Shown: in pieces, positions 25,823 through 35,191 of the stretch | Numbering within the stretch: the stretch's first letter is position 1 | Layout of the letters: each line of letters starts with the position of its first letter | DNA from: Microvirga calopogonii | GTDB taxonomy: Bacteria > Pseudomonadota > Alphaproteobacteria > Rhizobiales > Beijerinckiaceae | Direction: 5' to 3' | Assembly (NCBI RefSeq): GCF_003347665.1 | Contig: NZ_QDGA01000011.1 | Location: 1-64,000, forward strand | DNA: 64,000 bases | The notes under the pieces: model-generated | The model's database searches: none | Seen by the model: only the letters and a program-made list of their open reading frames with translations | What the model was told of the DNA's origin: nothing | Program-made: the position numbers and the translations under genes

Positions 25823-27234
25823 TAGCCGTGTCCTTCCTTCACGAGCGAGCCGGAAATGGCCTTGCGCTCTTTCAAGATCACCGAGGGTTCACGTTCCGAG
25901 ATCAGGCCGCGCGGACGCCAGACCATCATCGCCACCATGCCGGCGCCGAAGAGTAGCAGGCGGTACTCGTTCGGGTCGAATCCGGATCCGAAGATGGCTT
26001 GCAGGAAGGTCAGGTTGCGCAGGATCTCGGGGCCGCCGACCAGCACGATGGCCGCGATGGCGACGCCGATCTGCGATCCCATGCCGCCGAGCACCACGAT
26101 GGCCAGGATGATCGCCGATTCCAGGAAGTTGAAGCTCTCCGGAGAGACGAAGCCCTGGCGGACCGCGAAGAACGAACCGGCAAAACCGCCGAACATGGCC
26201 CCGATGGCAAAGGCCGTCAGCTTGGTGTTCGTGGTGTTGATGCCGAGGGACCGGCAGGCGATCTCGTCCTCGCGCAGGGCCTCCCAGGCCCGTCCCACGG
26301 GCAGCTTGCGCAGGCGCATGGTGACGAAGTTGGTGATCAGCGCCAGCGCCAGGATCAGGTAGTAGAGGAAGATGATCCGGTGCATGCCGTTGAATTCGAG
26401 CCCGAAGGTCTGCGCGAAGCCGCCTTCGCCGTTGGTGAACGGGATGCCGAAGAAGGTGGCGCGCGGGATCGACGAGATGCCGGCGCCGCCGTTGGTCAGG
26501 TCCACCCAGTTGATGAGGACGAGGCGGACGATCTCGCCGAAGGCCAAGGTCACGATGGCGAGGTAGTCGCCGCGCAGGCGCAGCACCGGGAAGCCGAGGA
26601 TCATGCCCCAGAACGCAGCCAGGATGCCGGCAAGCGGCAGGCAGATCCAGAACGACAGGCCAAAGGTGGTCGAGAGCAGGGCGTAGGAATAGGCGCCGAC
26701 CGCGTAGAAGGCCACGTATCCGAGGTCGAGCAGGCCGGCGAGGCCCACCACGATGTTCAGGCCCCATCCGAGCATCACGTAGGTGAGGATCAGGATGCCG
26801 AGATCGACCCAGTAGCGCGACTCGTTCAATCCGCCCTGGATCAGGTAGATCAGGAACGGGAAGGCGAGCGCCACGCCGAGGAAAAAGGGAATGGCAAACT
26901 TGGAGACGTGCTGGAAGGCGCTCGGCTCCGCATGGACCGGCTCCGTCGCCTGGTGCGCGCTGGGCGTCGCCTGGCGGTAGGCGCGGGAGGCCGTGAAGGC
27001 GTGCAGCACGAGGCGCAGGCCGAACACGATGGCGCAGATGATCGCCACCAGGCCCCAGCGGGGCGTGAGGAAGAGATCGGCACCGGACTGATCCGTCTTG
27101 TAGGCCAGGATCGGGATCGAGAGACCCAGCATGATCAGCGCGGTCTTGAAGGAGTCCTTCAGGGCGGCGCTCAGGTCGAATTTCCGCGTCACGGCCTGGG
27201 TCTGGCCCGCGGTGGTGATGGAAGGAGCGTTCAT
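25822..27234 (-). CDS. livM: Branched-chain amino acid ABC transporter permease LivM
   Basis: 470 residues, longer than the usual 320-420 because of an N-terminal extension with extra membrane segments (about 30-75) and a polar linker. The permease core has [29 protein letters not shown] and the coupling-helix motif [20 protein letters not shown] that contacts the ATPase. Forms the channel with LivH in the inner membrane. Starts 14 bp after the livH stop. Confidence 0.94.
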   Translation of the reverse strand: MNAPSITTAGQTQAVTRKFDLSAALKDSFKTALIMLGLSIPILAYKTDQSGADLFLTPRWGLVAIICAIVFGLRLVLHAFTASRAYRQATPSAHQATEPVHAEPSAFQHVSKFAIPFFLGVALAFPFLIYLIQGGLNESRYWVDLGILILTYVMLGWGLNIVVGLAGLLDLGYVAFYAVGAYSYALLSTTFGLSFWICLPLAGILAAFWGMILGFPVLRLRGDYLAIVTLAFGEIVRLVLINWVDLTNGGAGISSIPRATFFGIPFTNGEGGFAQTFGLEFNGMHRIIFLYYLILALALITNFVTMRLRKLPVGRAWEALREDEIACRSLGINTTNTKLTAFAIGAMFGGFAGSFFAVRQGFVSPESFNFLESAIILAIVVLGGMGSQIGVAIAAIVLVGGPEILRNLTFLQAIFGSGFDPNEYRLLLFGAGMVAMMVWRPRGLISEREPSVILKERKAISGSLVKEGHG

Positions 27235-27248
27235 GCTCTTCAGGCTCC

Positions 27249-28169
27249 TTAAACCTTCTCGACCTCAGGCCGTCCGAGGATACCGGAGGGCATGAAGATC
27301 AGGACGATGGCGAGGATCGAGAACGCGGCCACGTCCTTGTACTCGATCGAGAAATAAGCCGACCAGAAGGTCTCGATGAGCCCGATGATCAGCCCGCCGA
27401 GGACGGCGCCCGGCAGGGAGCCGATGCCGCCCAGAACCGCTGCCGTGAAGGCCTTCACGCCCGGCACGAAGCCGTCGTTGAAGCTCACCACGCCATAATA
27501 CAGCAGATACATGGTGCCAGCGACCGCCGCGAGCGACGCGCCGATCACGAAGGTGAGGGAGATCGTGCGGTCCACGTTGATGCCGAGAAGTGCGGCCATC
27601 TTGCGGTCCTGTTCGCAGGCGCGCTGGGCGCGACCGAGAGAGGTCTTCTGGACGACGTACCAGAAGATCGTCAGCAGCACGGCCGTCACGACCATGATGA
27701 TGATCTGCTTGTAGGAGAGGGCGACGTTGTAGCCGCTCGCGCCCTGGAACAACACGATCACGTCGCCGACCATTGGCGGGGTCGGCTTGTTGCGCGCGCC
27801 CTGGGCGACCTGGACGAAGTTGGACAGGAAGATCGAGACGCCGATGGCCGAGATCAGCGGCGCCAGGCGGAACGAGCCGCGCAGGGGGCGGTAGGCGATC
27901 CGCTCGATGGCCCAGCCCCACAGGGAGGTGAGCACCATCGCGATGATGAGGACGAAGAACAGCGCCAGCACCACCGACGAGATCCCGAGCCACGTGGTCA
28001 GGATCAGGAAGAAGATCAGGGCGATGAAGGCGGAGAGCATGAAGACGTCGCCGTGGGCGAAGTTCACCATGCCGATGATGCCGAAGACCATCGTATAGCC
28101 GATGGCGATGAGGCCGTAGATCGACCCCAGAGTCAGCCCATTGATGAGCTGCTGCACAAAGATTTCCAT
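27249..28169 (-). CDS. livH: Branched-chain amino acid ABC transporter permease LivH
   Basis: 306 residues. First gene of the operon. [31 protein letters not shown] (15-45) is the LivH hallmark, and [22 protein letters not shown] is the coupling motif. Eight or so hydrophobic helices. The operon promoter must lie in the 240-bp gap upstream (28170-28410), which I could not resolve to clear hexamers. Confidence 0.95.
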   Translation of the reverse strand: MEIFVQQLINGLTLGSIYGLIAIGYTMVFGIIGMVNFAHGDVFMLSAFIALIFFLILTTWLGISSVVLALFFVLIIAMVLTSLWGWAIERIAYRPLRGSFRLAPLISAIGVSIFLSNFVQVAQGARNKPTPPMVGDVIVLFQGASGYNVALSYKQIIIMVVTAVLLTIFWYVVQKTSLGRAQRACEQDRKMAALLGINVDRTISLTFVIGASLAAVAGTMYLLYYGVVSFNDGFVPGVKAFTAAVLGGIGSLPGAVLGGLIIGLIETFWSAYFSIEYKDVAAFSILAIVLIFMPSGILGRPEVEKV

Positions 28170-28470
28170 GTCCTACCCTTGCCCCTCTGGATCGGGGTCA
28201 TTCTTGGGAAACACCGTAGGAAAGCACGATGCCTGAGCAACGCCAAGCCTGACGTAAGATGCTGGTGTCTCTAGCAAACGGATTTCCGTTCGACAACTTT
28301 CTGTTAAGTTTCCTATTACCACTCATGATGGAATAAGCGGCAGGGGCTGATCCAATACTGGGCAAGTTCCCGTCTGACTACTGCTTCCAAAGGCTAAGAC
28401 CAGGAACCATATGGTTCCGAACAGCCTTGTGCTCTGCCCCGAAAGAGTGGAAGAGGCTTGTCGGAACATC
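28170..28470. other. Intergenic region with a perfect 16-bp palindrome
   Basis: Separates livH from the divergent flavin reductase and must hold both promoters. The only strong structure is the perfect palindrome GGAACCATATGGTTCC (28403-28418). An ATG inside it opens the flavin reductase frame early, but I regard it as an operator-like site and not the start. Confidence 0.5.
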
Positions 28471-28998
28471 ATGTTGAACTCTCAAGCCTCTCCCGATTCC
28501 GCCGGCACAGGTGCCGCCAGTCCCGATGCCGTTCTCTTTAGGGAAGGCATGAGCCGGGTCGCTGCCGCCGTTCACGTGGTCACGACCGACGGCGCCGCCG
28601 GACGCGCGGGCTTCACGGCCACGGCCGTCACGACCGTGACGGACAGCCCGCCCTCGCTTCTGGTCTGCGTCAACACCGCGTCACGCTCGGCCCAGGCGTT
28701 GTTGGCCAACAAGGTGTTCTGCGTGAATACCCTCGGTGCCGAGGATCAGGCCCTCGCCGACATCTTCGCGGGACGCACCGGCCTCCAGGGGCAGGAACGT
28801 TTTGCCCGCGGGGAGTGGGAAAAGCTCGATACGGGCTCGCCCGCGCTGACGACCAGCCTCGTTTCCTTCGATTGCCGCATTACAGAAGCCCGGATCGTCG
28901 CGACCCATCACGTGATCATCGGCGAAATCGTTCGCATCCGGCTGGGGGAACGCAAGCCCACGCTCGTCTACCAGGGGCGGCATTACCAGAAGCTCTGA
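28471..28998 (+). CDS. Flavin reductase family protein (HpaC/RutF-like)
   Basis: 175 residues from the ATG at 28471; an in-frame ATG at 28411 lies within a palindrome and is less likely. Flavin-binding split-barrel: FREGMSRVAAAVHVVTTDGA, GFTATAVTTVTDSPPSLLVC, VFCVNTLGAEDQALADIFAG and ATHHVIIGEIVRIRLGE match NAD(P)H:flavin oxidoreductases that feed reduced flavin to a two-component monooxygenase. No monooxygenase gene is adjacent, so the partner is unknown. Confidence 0.85.
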   Translation: MLNSQASPDSAGTGAASPDAVLFREGMSRVAAAVHVVTTDGAAGRAGFTATAVTTVTDSPPSLLVCVNTASRSAQALLANKVFCVNTLGAEDQALADIFAGRTGLQGQERFARGEWEKLDTGSPALTTSLVSFDCRITEARIVATHHVIIGEIVRIRLGERKPTLVYQGRHYQKL

Positions 28999-29002
28999 AA
29001 TC

Positions 29003-29382
29003 TGTGGACAAACGGAAAGGCCTCCTCACCCGCCGTCGCCGGCACATGAGGAGGCCTCCCGGTCCTGAAGGCCAACAGGATAGCCTTCGACAGAGAAATG
29101 TTCGAAGCGCCCGAGGGTTTCAGCTTGGCGTTGAACTCTCGGGGCAAAGAAAAAGCCCTTCACGTGGGCGGTGAAGGGCTTTGAGGGTCTCGAAGACCTT
29201 GGGGGCACATGGCCTTCGTACCGGAATAATGCCCTGCGGGAGGCTTGGTTCCGCAACCGATGGGTAAAAATCCTGAAGGATTGGCTACCCGAGCCGAGAG
29301 GCATCGTCCGTGCTGCGGCCTGGCTTGGAACCTTCCGGTCCATCCTTTCCTTGAATGACAGGAAGAAATTCAAGGAAACCCG
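29003..29382. other. Gap with two strong hairpins, no clear gene
   Basis: An 11-bp stem AGGCCTCCTCA/TGAGGAGGCCT (29018-29057) follows the flavin reductase stop and may end it. A second hairpin at 29152-29182 is listed separately. From 29200 to 29345 I see nothing coding. The stretch ends with a perfect 11-bp inverted repeat (29346-29378) overlapping the ribosome-binding site of a tiny ORF. Confidence 0.5.
29152..29182 (-). terminator. Rho-independent terminator reading leftward
   Basis: Perfect 12-bp stem AAAGCCCTTCAC / GTGAAGGGCTTT with a 7-nt loop. On the minus strand it is followed by TTTTCTTTG, so it fits the end of the formyltransferase transcript, about 290 bp past that gene. Confidence 0.7.
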
Positions 29383-29451
29383 ATGTTCAAGCTCATCCGC
29401 AATATTTTCATCCTCCGTCAGGCCTGGAAGCTGGTGAAGCGCCGGCGCTGA
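29383..29451 (+). CDS. Possible 22-residue basic peptide
   Basis: ATG to TGA encodes MFKLIRNIFILRQAWKLVKR RR, a short amphipathic, strongly basic peptide. An AAGGAA ribosome-binding site lies 6 bp before the ATG, inside one arm of a perfect 11-bp inverted repeat (TTTCCTTGAAT / ATTCAAGGAAA, 29346-29378), so translation could be controlled by folding. It is antisense to the 3' untranslated part of the formyltransferase transcript. Coding status is uncertain. Confidence 0.35.
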   Translation: MFKLIRNIFILRQAWKLVKRRR

Positions 29452-29465
29452 AGCGGGCAGGGACG

Positions 29466-30314
29466 CTACTTGCCTCTCGCCGGTCCCGGTGCGTAGGGGC
29501 TCCAGCCCGTGACCTGCACGAAGCCGTCGCGTGCGGCCACGACCATGTGCCGGCGGTGCTTGTGGACGAGGGTGCCGGGCCGGTAGGCGTGCGGCTCCTC
29601 CCAACCAGTGGCCTCCCACACATAGACGTAGCGGGACTCGATCTGGGCGAAGGCCTCGATGGACCCGAAAGCGCGGACGGTTCGCATGATGTCCTGGACG
29701 CCTCCCGCCCAATGGATCGTCCGCTGCGCCTGCGTGATCCGGGGCCAATAGGTCCCAGGGCCCTGGGGGCGCGCCTCGTCCCAGAGCCGCGGGAGATCGT
29801 CGAGCAGCTGCAGGGAAATCTCCTTGGCGGCGATCTGGCACTTGGCCAGGAGCGTGTCGTGCGTTTCCGTTCCGCTTAAGGCGAACCGCGTCTGCGCCAC
29901 GATGGCGCCCGTGTCGAAGGCGGGCTCCAGCCGATGGGCCGTCATGCCCCATTCGGGGTGGCCGTCCAGGATCGCCTGGAAGAGCGGGTAGGGGCCGCGT
30001 CCCATCGGAAGCGGGGAAGGATGGAAGTTGACGGCGAAGGGCAGGTGCCGCTCCCAGCCGGTGATCAGCCAGGGATAGCCCGCCACCACCAGGGCGTTGC
30101 ACCCCATGGCCTTGAGCCCGGCCAGATCCGCCGGGAGGATCCGCGACATCTGGATCGGCAGCCTTAAGGTGCGCGCGCGGGCGACCGTCACGTCGTTGAA
30201 GTCGTAGATTCCGTCGCAGGGCCGGCTGAAGAGTTTGACCGGTTCCCAGCCCCGAGCGAGCAACGTCTCGAAAACATCTCCGAGAAAATCGATTCCGGCG
30301 AAGGCAAAGCGCAT
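29466..30314 (-). CDS. Formyltransferase family protein (methionyl-tRNA formyltransferase-like)
   Basis: 282 residues from the ATG at 30314 (MRFAFAGIDFLGDVFETLLA). The fold resembles Fmt and ArnA formyltransferases: N-terminal Rossmann start, then NALVVAGYPWLI and NFHPSPLPMGRGPYPLFQAI, which carries the Asn-His pair of the HxSLLP-like site, and GMTAHRLEPAFDTGAIVAQ with the catalytic Asp. A C-terminal domain follows (THYWP-like TYWPRITQAQRTIHW). Probably formylates an amino-sugar or another amine with 10-formyl-THF; the substrate is unknown. Confidence 0.8.
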   Translation of the reverse strand: MRFAFAGIDFLGDVFETLLARGWEPVKLFSRPCDGIYDFNDVTVARARTLRLPIQMSRILPADLAGLKAMGCNALVVAGYPWLITGWERHLPFAVNFHPSPLPMGRGPYPLFQAILDGHPEWGMTAHRLEPAFDTGAIVAQTRFALSGTETHDTLLAKCQIAAKEISLQLLDDLPRLWDEARPQGPGTYWPRITQAQRTIHWAGGVQDIMRTVRAFGSIEAFAQIESRYVYVWEATGWEEPHAYRPGTLVHKHRRHMVVAARDGFVQVTGWSPYAPGPARGK

Positions 30315-30522
30315 TCCCGGTGATCTCCTTATCCGGTGTCCTGGCTCACACGTGCTTCCTGGCAATCAACGCAACATCGCATGAATGTGCAACCCCATCG
30401 GGTTGCGGGAACCTGGAATCGCACTCAAGATTTAGCCTTGAGCATAGGGCAGGGAACCGCCTGTGCCGTTGGGGCGGATACCTGTCGGAAGGGCTTGCTG
30501 GAGCTTGAAAGAAGGAGTTCGC

Positions 30523-30792
30523 ATGGTATCCAAGGACTTCATCCGCCAGATGGAAGGCTACGGGCTGACGACCGCCAAGATCCTTTACCGCATGCCGGAT
30601 CACCCGAGCTTTCTCCAGACCTATATCTGGCAGGAATACGATCTGGCCCCCCGGTTCCCCGTTCTCATCGACTTTCTCGATTTCTGGAAGCGCGAGCTCG
30701 CCGGTCCGCTGCATTCGGTCACCGTTACCCACGCCCATCTGATCAGGCCGGCGGAATTTCGGGCGATCCAGGGTGAGATCAACATCCATTGA
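30523..30792 (+). CDS. Usg family protein
   Basis: 89 residues with a GAAGGAG ribosome-binding site. KDFIRQMEGYGLTTAKILYR, MPDHPSFLQTYIWQEYDLAP and FPVLIDFLDFWKRELAGPLH are diagnostic for Usg, a small alphaproteobacterial protein first noted near tryptophan genes. Function unknown; soluble. A GCAACCC-CATC-GGGTTGC hairpin (30389-30406) lies upstream. Overlaps the next frame by 20 bp if that uses its first ATG. Confidence 0.88.
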   Translation: MVSKDFIRQMEGYGLTTAKILYRMPDHPSFLQTYIWQEYDLAPRFPVLIDFLDFWKRELAGPLHSVTVTHAHLIRPAEFRAIQGEINIH

Positions 30793-31465
30793 GGCCTCAA
30801 ACCCTTGGCCCCGGACCTTAAGTCAGGTAGAGAGGCGCCCTGAGCATCCCCGAACCTGTCAGGGCTCCTTGTTTTCCAACGCGCGCACTTCACAAATTCT
30901 GCTCGCCCTTGCCTCACAGCCCGGCGAGCGCCTCACCGTGCGCCAGATCATGACCGTGCTTCAGGACAGGGCTTTCGCTCTTCTCATCGTCCTCCTCGGC
31001 CTGCCGAATTGCCTGCCCATGCCGCCGCCGATCCCGCTGGTCTGCGGCCTGCTCCTGGCGCTCGTCGCCATCCAGATCACCTTCGGCCGTGAGGCGCCCT
31101 GGCTGCCGCGCCAGCTCATGAACCGGTCAGTGGCCCGCACCGACGTGGAACGGGCCGTCAGCCGGGCGATCCCGGTCTTTCGCCGGCTGGAGCGCATCTC
31201 GCGTCCGCGCATGACCGTCCTCGACACCCCCCTTTCCATGCGGCTCATGGGCGCGGTCATCCTGGTCCTGTCCCTGGGACTGCTCTTCGCGCCCCCGTTC
31301 GTCGGGCAGATCCCCCTTGGTCTTGCCGTGTGCCTCGTGGGGCTGGGCCTCGTCGAGCGCGACGGACTGGTGATCATCGGCGGCCTGATCATCGGCTCCG
31401 TCGGCATGACCTTGAGCCTCGGCTTCGTCTACGCGATTCTCGCCGGGATCGAGACGCTCTTCTAG
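30773..31465 (+). CDS. ExoD family exopolysaccharide synthesis protein
   Basis: Up to 230 residues; the family-like part begins at about RTSQILLALASQPGERLTVR, so a TTG at 30869 (198 residues) may be the real start and would remove the overlap with usg. QIMTVLQDRAFALLIVLLGL then PNCLPMPPPIPLVCG is the ExoD core, with TM pairs at both ends. Inner-membrane protein of unclear role, linked to exopolysaccharide and alkaline tolerance in Rhizobium. Confidence 0.82.
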   Translation: MRSTSIEASNPWPRTLSQVERRPEHPRTCQGSLFSNARTSQILLALASQPGERLTVRQIMTVLQDRAFALLIVLLGLPNCLPMPPPIPLVCGLLLALVAIQITFGREAPWLPRQLMNRSVARTDVERAVSRAIPVFRRLERISRPRMTVLDTPLSMRLMGAVILVLSLGLLFAPPFVGQIPLGLAVCLVGLGLVERDGLVIIGGLIIGSVGMTLSLGFVYAILAGIETLF

Positions 31466-31494
31466 GTTTCCGTGCGGTCGCCCCCTTCGGGCAC

Positions 31495-32181
31495 TCAGAT
31501 CAGCTTCAGGCCTTTCAGGCTGGCATGTCCCTCGCGGCCGACGATGATGTGGTCGTGGACGATGATCCCCAGCGGCTTGGCGACGTCGATGATCTCGCGG
31601 GTCATCCTGATGTCGGCCGAGGAGGGGGTCGGATCGCCGGAAGGGTGGTTGTGCACGAGGATGAGGGCGGAAGCCGAGAGCTCGAGCGCCCGCTTGACCA
31701 CCTCGCGCGGATAGACCGGCGTATGGTCGACCGTCCCCGATTGCTGCACCTCGTCGGCGATGAGCGCATTGCGCTTGTCGAGGAAGAGCAGCCGGAACTG
31801 CTCCTTGTCCATGAAGGCCATGGCGGTGCGGCAATAATCGATCACGGAGGTCCAGGAGGACAGGACCGGCCGCTTCGTCACCTCGCCCTTGGCGAGACGG
31901 CGCGCCGAGGCCTCGACGATCTTGAGATCGGTCACCACGCTCTCGCCGATCCCGTCCACCTCCATGAGCCGGGCCGGGGAAGCCGCCAGCACCTCGGCAA
32001 AGGTGCCGAAGCGCTTCATGAGTTCCTTGGCGATGGGCTTCACGTCCCGGCGCGGGATCGAGCGGAACAGCACGAGCTCCAGCAATTCGTAATCCGGCAG
32101 CGGGTCGCCGCCCGTTTCCATGAAGCGCGCGCGCAGCCGGTCGCGATGGCCGTGATAATGGGGAGTCTCGTCGCCGCTCAT
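31495..32181 (-). CDS. radC: RadC family protein with JAB/MPN domain
   Basis: 228 residues. N-terminal helix-hairpin-helix region ([35 protein letters not shown]), then the JAB metalloprotease-like domain with the zinc motif [22 protein letters not shown]. Despite the DNA-repair name, the biochemical role is unresolved. Lies upstream-to-downstream of map on the same strand, 93 bp apart. Confidence 0.92.
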   Translation of the reverse strand: MSGDETPHYHGHRDRLRARFMETGGDPLPDYELLELVLFRSIPRRDVKPIAKELMKRFGTFAEVLAASPARLMEVDGIGESVVTDLKIVEASARRLAKGEVTKRPVLSSWTSVIDYCRTAMAFMDKEQFRLLFLDKRNALIADEVQQSGTVDHTPVYPREVVKRALELSASALILVHNHPSGDPTPSSADIRMTREIIDVAKPLGIIVHDHIIVGREGHASLKGLKLI

Positions 32182-32274
32182 GCCCGCCCGTCGCCGTTGC
32201 CTTGCGGCACTCCGTAAGAGAGGTCGGTGTGCCGATGTTACTTTGTAGGCATGAAGCGACGCATCAGGCTAGTG

Positions 32275-33096
32275 TCAAGCTGCGGCGTAAGGCGGCTTGT
32301 CCAGGCCCTTCGGCGAGAAGGTGAAGACCTCGACGCCGGTTTCCGTAACACCGACCGTGTGCTCGAACTGGGCCGACAGAGAGCGGTCGCGGGTCACGGC
32401 GGTCCAGCCGTCGGAGAGCACCTTCACCTGGGGGCGACCCAGATTGATCATGGGCTCGATGGTGAAGAGCATGCCGGGCTTCAGCTCCACGTTGTAGGCC
32501 GGCTCCACGTAATGGAGGATCGTCGGCGAGTCGTGGAACACGCGGCCGAGGCCGTGGCCGCAGAAGTCCCGCACCACCGAGCAGCGCTCGGCCTCGGCGT
32601 AGGACTGGATCGCCGCTCCGATATCGTTCGTGGTGGCCCCGGGCTTGACCGCGGCAATGCCGCGCATCAGGCATTCGTAGGTGATCTCGCAGAGCCGCTG
32701 GGCCCGGCGGGGCACCTCGCCCACATAGTACATCCGGCTCGAATCGCCGTGCCACCCGTCGAGGATCAGGGTCACGTCGATGTTCATGATGTCCCCGTCG
32801 CGCAGGGGCTTGTCGTTCGGGATGCCGTGGCAGACCACATGGTTGATCGAGGTGCAGATCGTCTTGGTATAGCCGCGATAGTTCAGGCAGGCCGGATAGG
32901 CGCCATGGTCGCGGATGAACTCGAAGGCGAGCTTGTCCAGATATTCGGTCGTGACGCCGGGCTTCACATGGTCGGTCAGCATGTCGAGGCACTCGGCCGT
33001 CATGCGGCACACCCGCCGCATGGCCTCGAAATCCGCCGGCCCGTGCAGCGGGATCTCGGCGGAGCGCTTGCGCTCGACAACGTCGGTTTCGGTCAT
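32275..33096 (-). CDS. map: Methionine aminopeptidase, type I
   Basis: 273 residues. Removes the initiator Met from nascent proteins. The five metal ligands are visible in context: NIDVTLILDGWHGDSSRMYY (two Asp), GHGLGRVFHDSPTI (His), MLFTIEPMIN (Glu) and SAQFEHTVGVTETGVEVFT (Glu). CTSINHVVCHGIPN holds the substrate His. The N-terminus carries a short extension before LHGPADFEAMRR. Palindromic repeats fill the upstream gap. Confidence 0.95.
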   Translation of the reverse strand: MTETDVVERKRSAEIPLHGPADFEAMRRVCRMTAECLDMLTDHVKPGVTTEYLDKLAFEFIRDHGAYPACLNYRGYTKTICTSINHVVCHGIPNDKPLRDGDIMNIDVTLILDGWHGDSSRMYYVGEVPRRAQRLCEITYECLMRGIAAVKPGATTNDIGAAIQSYAEAERCSVVRDFCGHGLGRVFHDSPTILHYVEPAYNVELKPGMLFTIEPMINLGRPQVKVLSDGWTAVTRDRSLSAQFEHTVGVTETGVEVFTFSPKGLDKPPYAAA

Positions 33097-33153
33097 TTTC
33101 GTTCCTTGAACTCCTGTCCGGAATGTAAGGATCGCCGCGCGTGACGCAAGTTA

Positions 33154-33264
33154 AAGCATCGGATTGATCCATCCGATGCTTCCTTTATGAATGAGAGCAT
33201 CGTCCTCGCGGACCCAGAGGGCCGCGTCAGCGAAAACCGGGACCCACTTTTCCGCACGATGCTC
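33154..33264. repeat. Two palindromic repeats upstream of map
   Basis: A short dyad AAGCATCGGAT / ATCCGATGCTT with a 6-nt spacer (33154-33181), then a 70-bp dyad GAGCATCGT...ACGATGCTC (33195-33264) containing GACCCAGAGGGCCGCGTCAG, nearly identical to the inner part of the 6183-6273 repeat. Confidence 0.78.
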
Positions 33265-33354
33265 TAAAGACCTGCTGTCGCGCTTGCGATTGGCGCGCGA
33301 GGGTGTCATGAGCAACCCTGTTCATCCCATTCGGTGGCCGTGGATTCTCGCTTA

Positions 33355-34182
33355 ATGAATGATTCTCGCCCTTTCGGCGACTTTGCGCCTTCAGGACTCG
33401 CCCGCTGGGTGATCGACCGCACGCGCGGGCTGCCCGAGGGATGGGCCGGCCGCCGGGTGGCCCTGATGCTGCGCCGCCTGGCGATGAAGACCCTGAAGGG
33501 GCTGCCGCTCGATCTCGAGACCTTCGGCCTGCGCATGCGGCTCTATCCCTACAAGAACGTTTGCGAGCGGCGCATCCTGTTCACGCCGCAATACTTCGAC
33601 ATGGACGAGATCAAGATCCTGACCTCCCGGGTCGCGGACGGATTCACCTTCATCGATATCGGCTCGAATGTCGGCTGGTACGCCCTTTCGGTCGCCCGGG
33701 AAGCGGGCGCCGTTCCGGTGCGGATCCTGGCCGTTGAGCCGCAGCCGGAGATCTTCGACCGCCTGATCTACAACATCCGCCAGAACCCCTCCTACACCAT
33801 CAAGGCCGTGGACTGCGCGGTGGCGGACAAGACCGGCGAGCTGACTCTCTTCCTCGATCCCCTCAACCGGGGCGAGGCGAGCCTGAAGATCGTCAATTCG
33901 AGCCAGACGGATACAATTCGCGTTCCCGCCGTGACGATGCTGGAACTCCTGAAGCGGGAAGGCCTGACCCGAGTCGATGCGATCAAGCTCGACGTCGAGG
34001 GGGCCGAGGACCTGGTGCTCGATCCCTTCTTCCGGGATGCCCCCGCGTCCCTCTACCCCTCGCTGTTCATCGTCGCCAATGTGCCGGATCGCTGGCAGAT
34101 CGACGTGGTGAAGCTCCTGAAGAGCAAGGGTTACCGGCAGATCCTCAAGAATAAGATGAATCTCGCTTTCGAGCGGGTGTGA
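33355..34182 (+). CDS. FkbM family methyltransferase
   Basis: 275 residues from the ATG at 33355; a GTG at 33334 is the alternative. SAM-dependent methyltransferase: FTFIDIGSNVGWYALSVARE is the SAM-binding glycine loop, ILAVEPQPEIFDRLIYNIRQ the acidic-loop strand, and DAIKLDVEGAEDLVLDPFF the family DxEGxE motif. FkbM enzymes O-methylate sugars or polyketides and often act in surface polysaccharide synthesis. Substrate unknown; single gene. Confidence 0.85.
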   Translation: MNDSRPFGDFAPSGLARWVIDRTRGLPEGWAGRRVALMLRRLAMKTLKGLPLDLETFGLRMRLYPYKNVCERRILFTPQYFDMDEIKILTSRVADGFTFIDIGSNVGWYALSVAREAGAVPVRILAVEPQPEIFDRLIYNIRQNPSYTIKAVDCAVADKTGELTLFLDPLNRGEASLKIVNSSQTDTIRVPAVTMLELLKREGLTRVDAIKLDVEGAEDLVLDPFFRDAPASLYPSLFIVANVPDRWQIDVVKLLKSKGYRQILKNKMNLAFERV

Positions 34183-34214
34183 TAAGCCCGACGCGACGTA
34201 GGCGTCCAAAACAG

Positions 34215-34320
34215 CCCTCATCCTGAGGAGGCCGTCAGGCCGTCTCGAAAGACGAGGGCGTCTCCCGTGCGCTCTGGACGATTCTTCGAGACGCAGCTTC
34301 GCTGCTCCTCAGGATGAGGG
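34215..34320. repeat. Palindromic repeat (CCCTCATCCTGAGGAG...)
   Basis: CCCTCATCCTGAGGAGG at the left end mirrors CTCCTCAGGATGAGGG at the right end, with CGTCTCGAAAGACG and TTCGAGACGCAGC arms inside. A dyad of about 106 bp of a type frequent in Hyphomicrobiales; only this copy was found in the window. Confidence 0.7.
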
Positions 34321-34351
34321 GAGAGCTTGATGAGCTAGGCTGCGAAGACGC

Positions 34352-35074
34352 TCACCGCGGCGTCACGATCTCCACGGGCCGGTCGATGGTCACCTCTTCG
34401 GGCGTGATGCGGCAGACATAGGCGTAGGACTCGACACCTGCCGCAAGGGCATGCCGGAAGGCCTTGTCGTAGGCCGGGTCGATATCGCGGGCCACGTCAA
34501 AGCGCTCGGCATCCATCTGGATGACATAGACGAGGGCGGCCCTCGCGCCCGTGTCCACCATGTTGGCGAGTTCGTAGAGGTGCTTGGCGCTGCGGGCGGC
34601 GATGCAGTCCGGGAACTCGGCAAAGCCTGCCTCCCGCATCAGGTGGCAGTTCTTCACCTCGAGGTAGCAGGGCGGCTCGCCGGCCTTTTCGAGCAGGAAG
34701 TCGACCCGGCTGTTCCGGCCGTATTTCACCTCCGGCCTGATCCGGTCGTAACCCGCGAAGGGGGCCAGGCGCTCCTCCGCCAGGGCTTCCGCCACTAGGA
34801 GATTGGGCCGAGAGGTGTTGATGCCGATGAGCTGGCGTGGACCGCCGCCGGCCGCGACCTCCACGAATTCCCAATTGTACTTGAGCTTGCGGTTCGGGTT
34901 CGTCGCCCGCGAGAGGAAGACCCGGCTGCCGGGCTCCTTCAGGCCCATCATCGCACCGGGATTGGCGCAATGGGCCGTCACCACCTCGCCCGTATCGAGC
35001 TCGATATCCGCCAGAAATCGCTTGTAACGCTCGATGAGACGTCCCTCGAGCAGGGTTTCCTGAAAACGCATCAA
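34352..35074 (-). CDS. sfsA: SfsA family DNA/RNA nuclease-like protein
   Basis: 240 residues. LLEGRLIERYKRFLADIELD, VTAHCANPGAMMGLKEPGSRVFLS and the endonuclease-like PEVKYGRNSRVDFLLEKAGE with CYLEVKNCHLMREAGFAEFPD are the SfsA signatures (PD-(D/E)XK-like D...ExK arrangement). In E. coli it was named for sugar fermentation stimulation; related proteins are nucleases. Divergent from the molybdopterin-domain gene across 117 bp. Confidence 0.9.
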   Translation of the reverse strand: MMRFQETLLEGRLIERYKRFLADIELDTGEVVTAHCANPGAMMGLKEPGSRVFLSRATNPNRKLKYNWEFVEVAAGGGPRQLIGINTSRPNLLVAEALAEERLAPFAGYDRIRPEVKYGRNSRVDFLLEKAGEPPCYLEVKNCHLMREAGFAEFPDCIAARSAKHLYELANMVDTGARAALVYVIQMDAERFDVARDIDPAYDKAFRHALAAGVESYAYVCRITPEEVTIDRPVEIVTPR

Positions 35075-35191
35075 AATCCAACGTTTGAACGAAAAATCCC
35101 TGGTAGCAGGGGAGAAGGCTGAGGTTCAACTGAACCCTTGCTTGAGAATTGCCGTTTCTGAGGCTAAACGCCGTCAAAAGGATCGCTGCGC

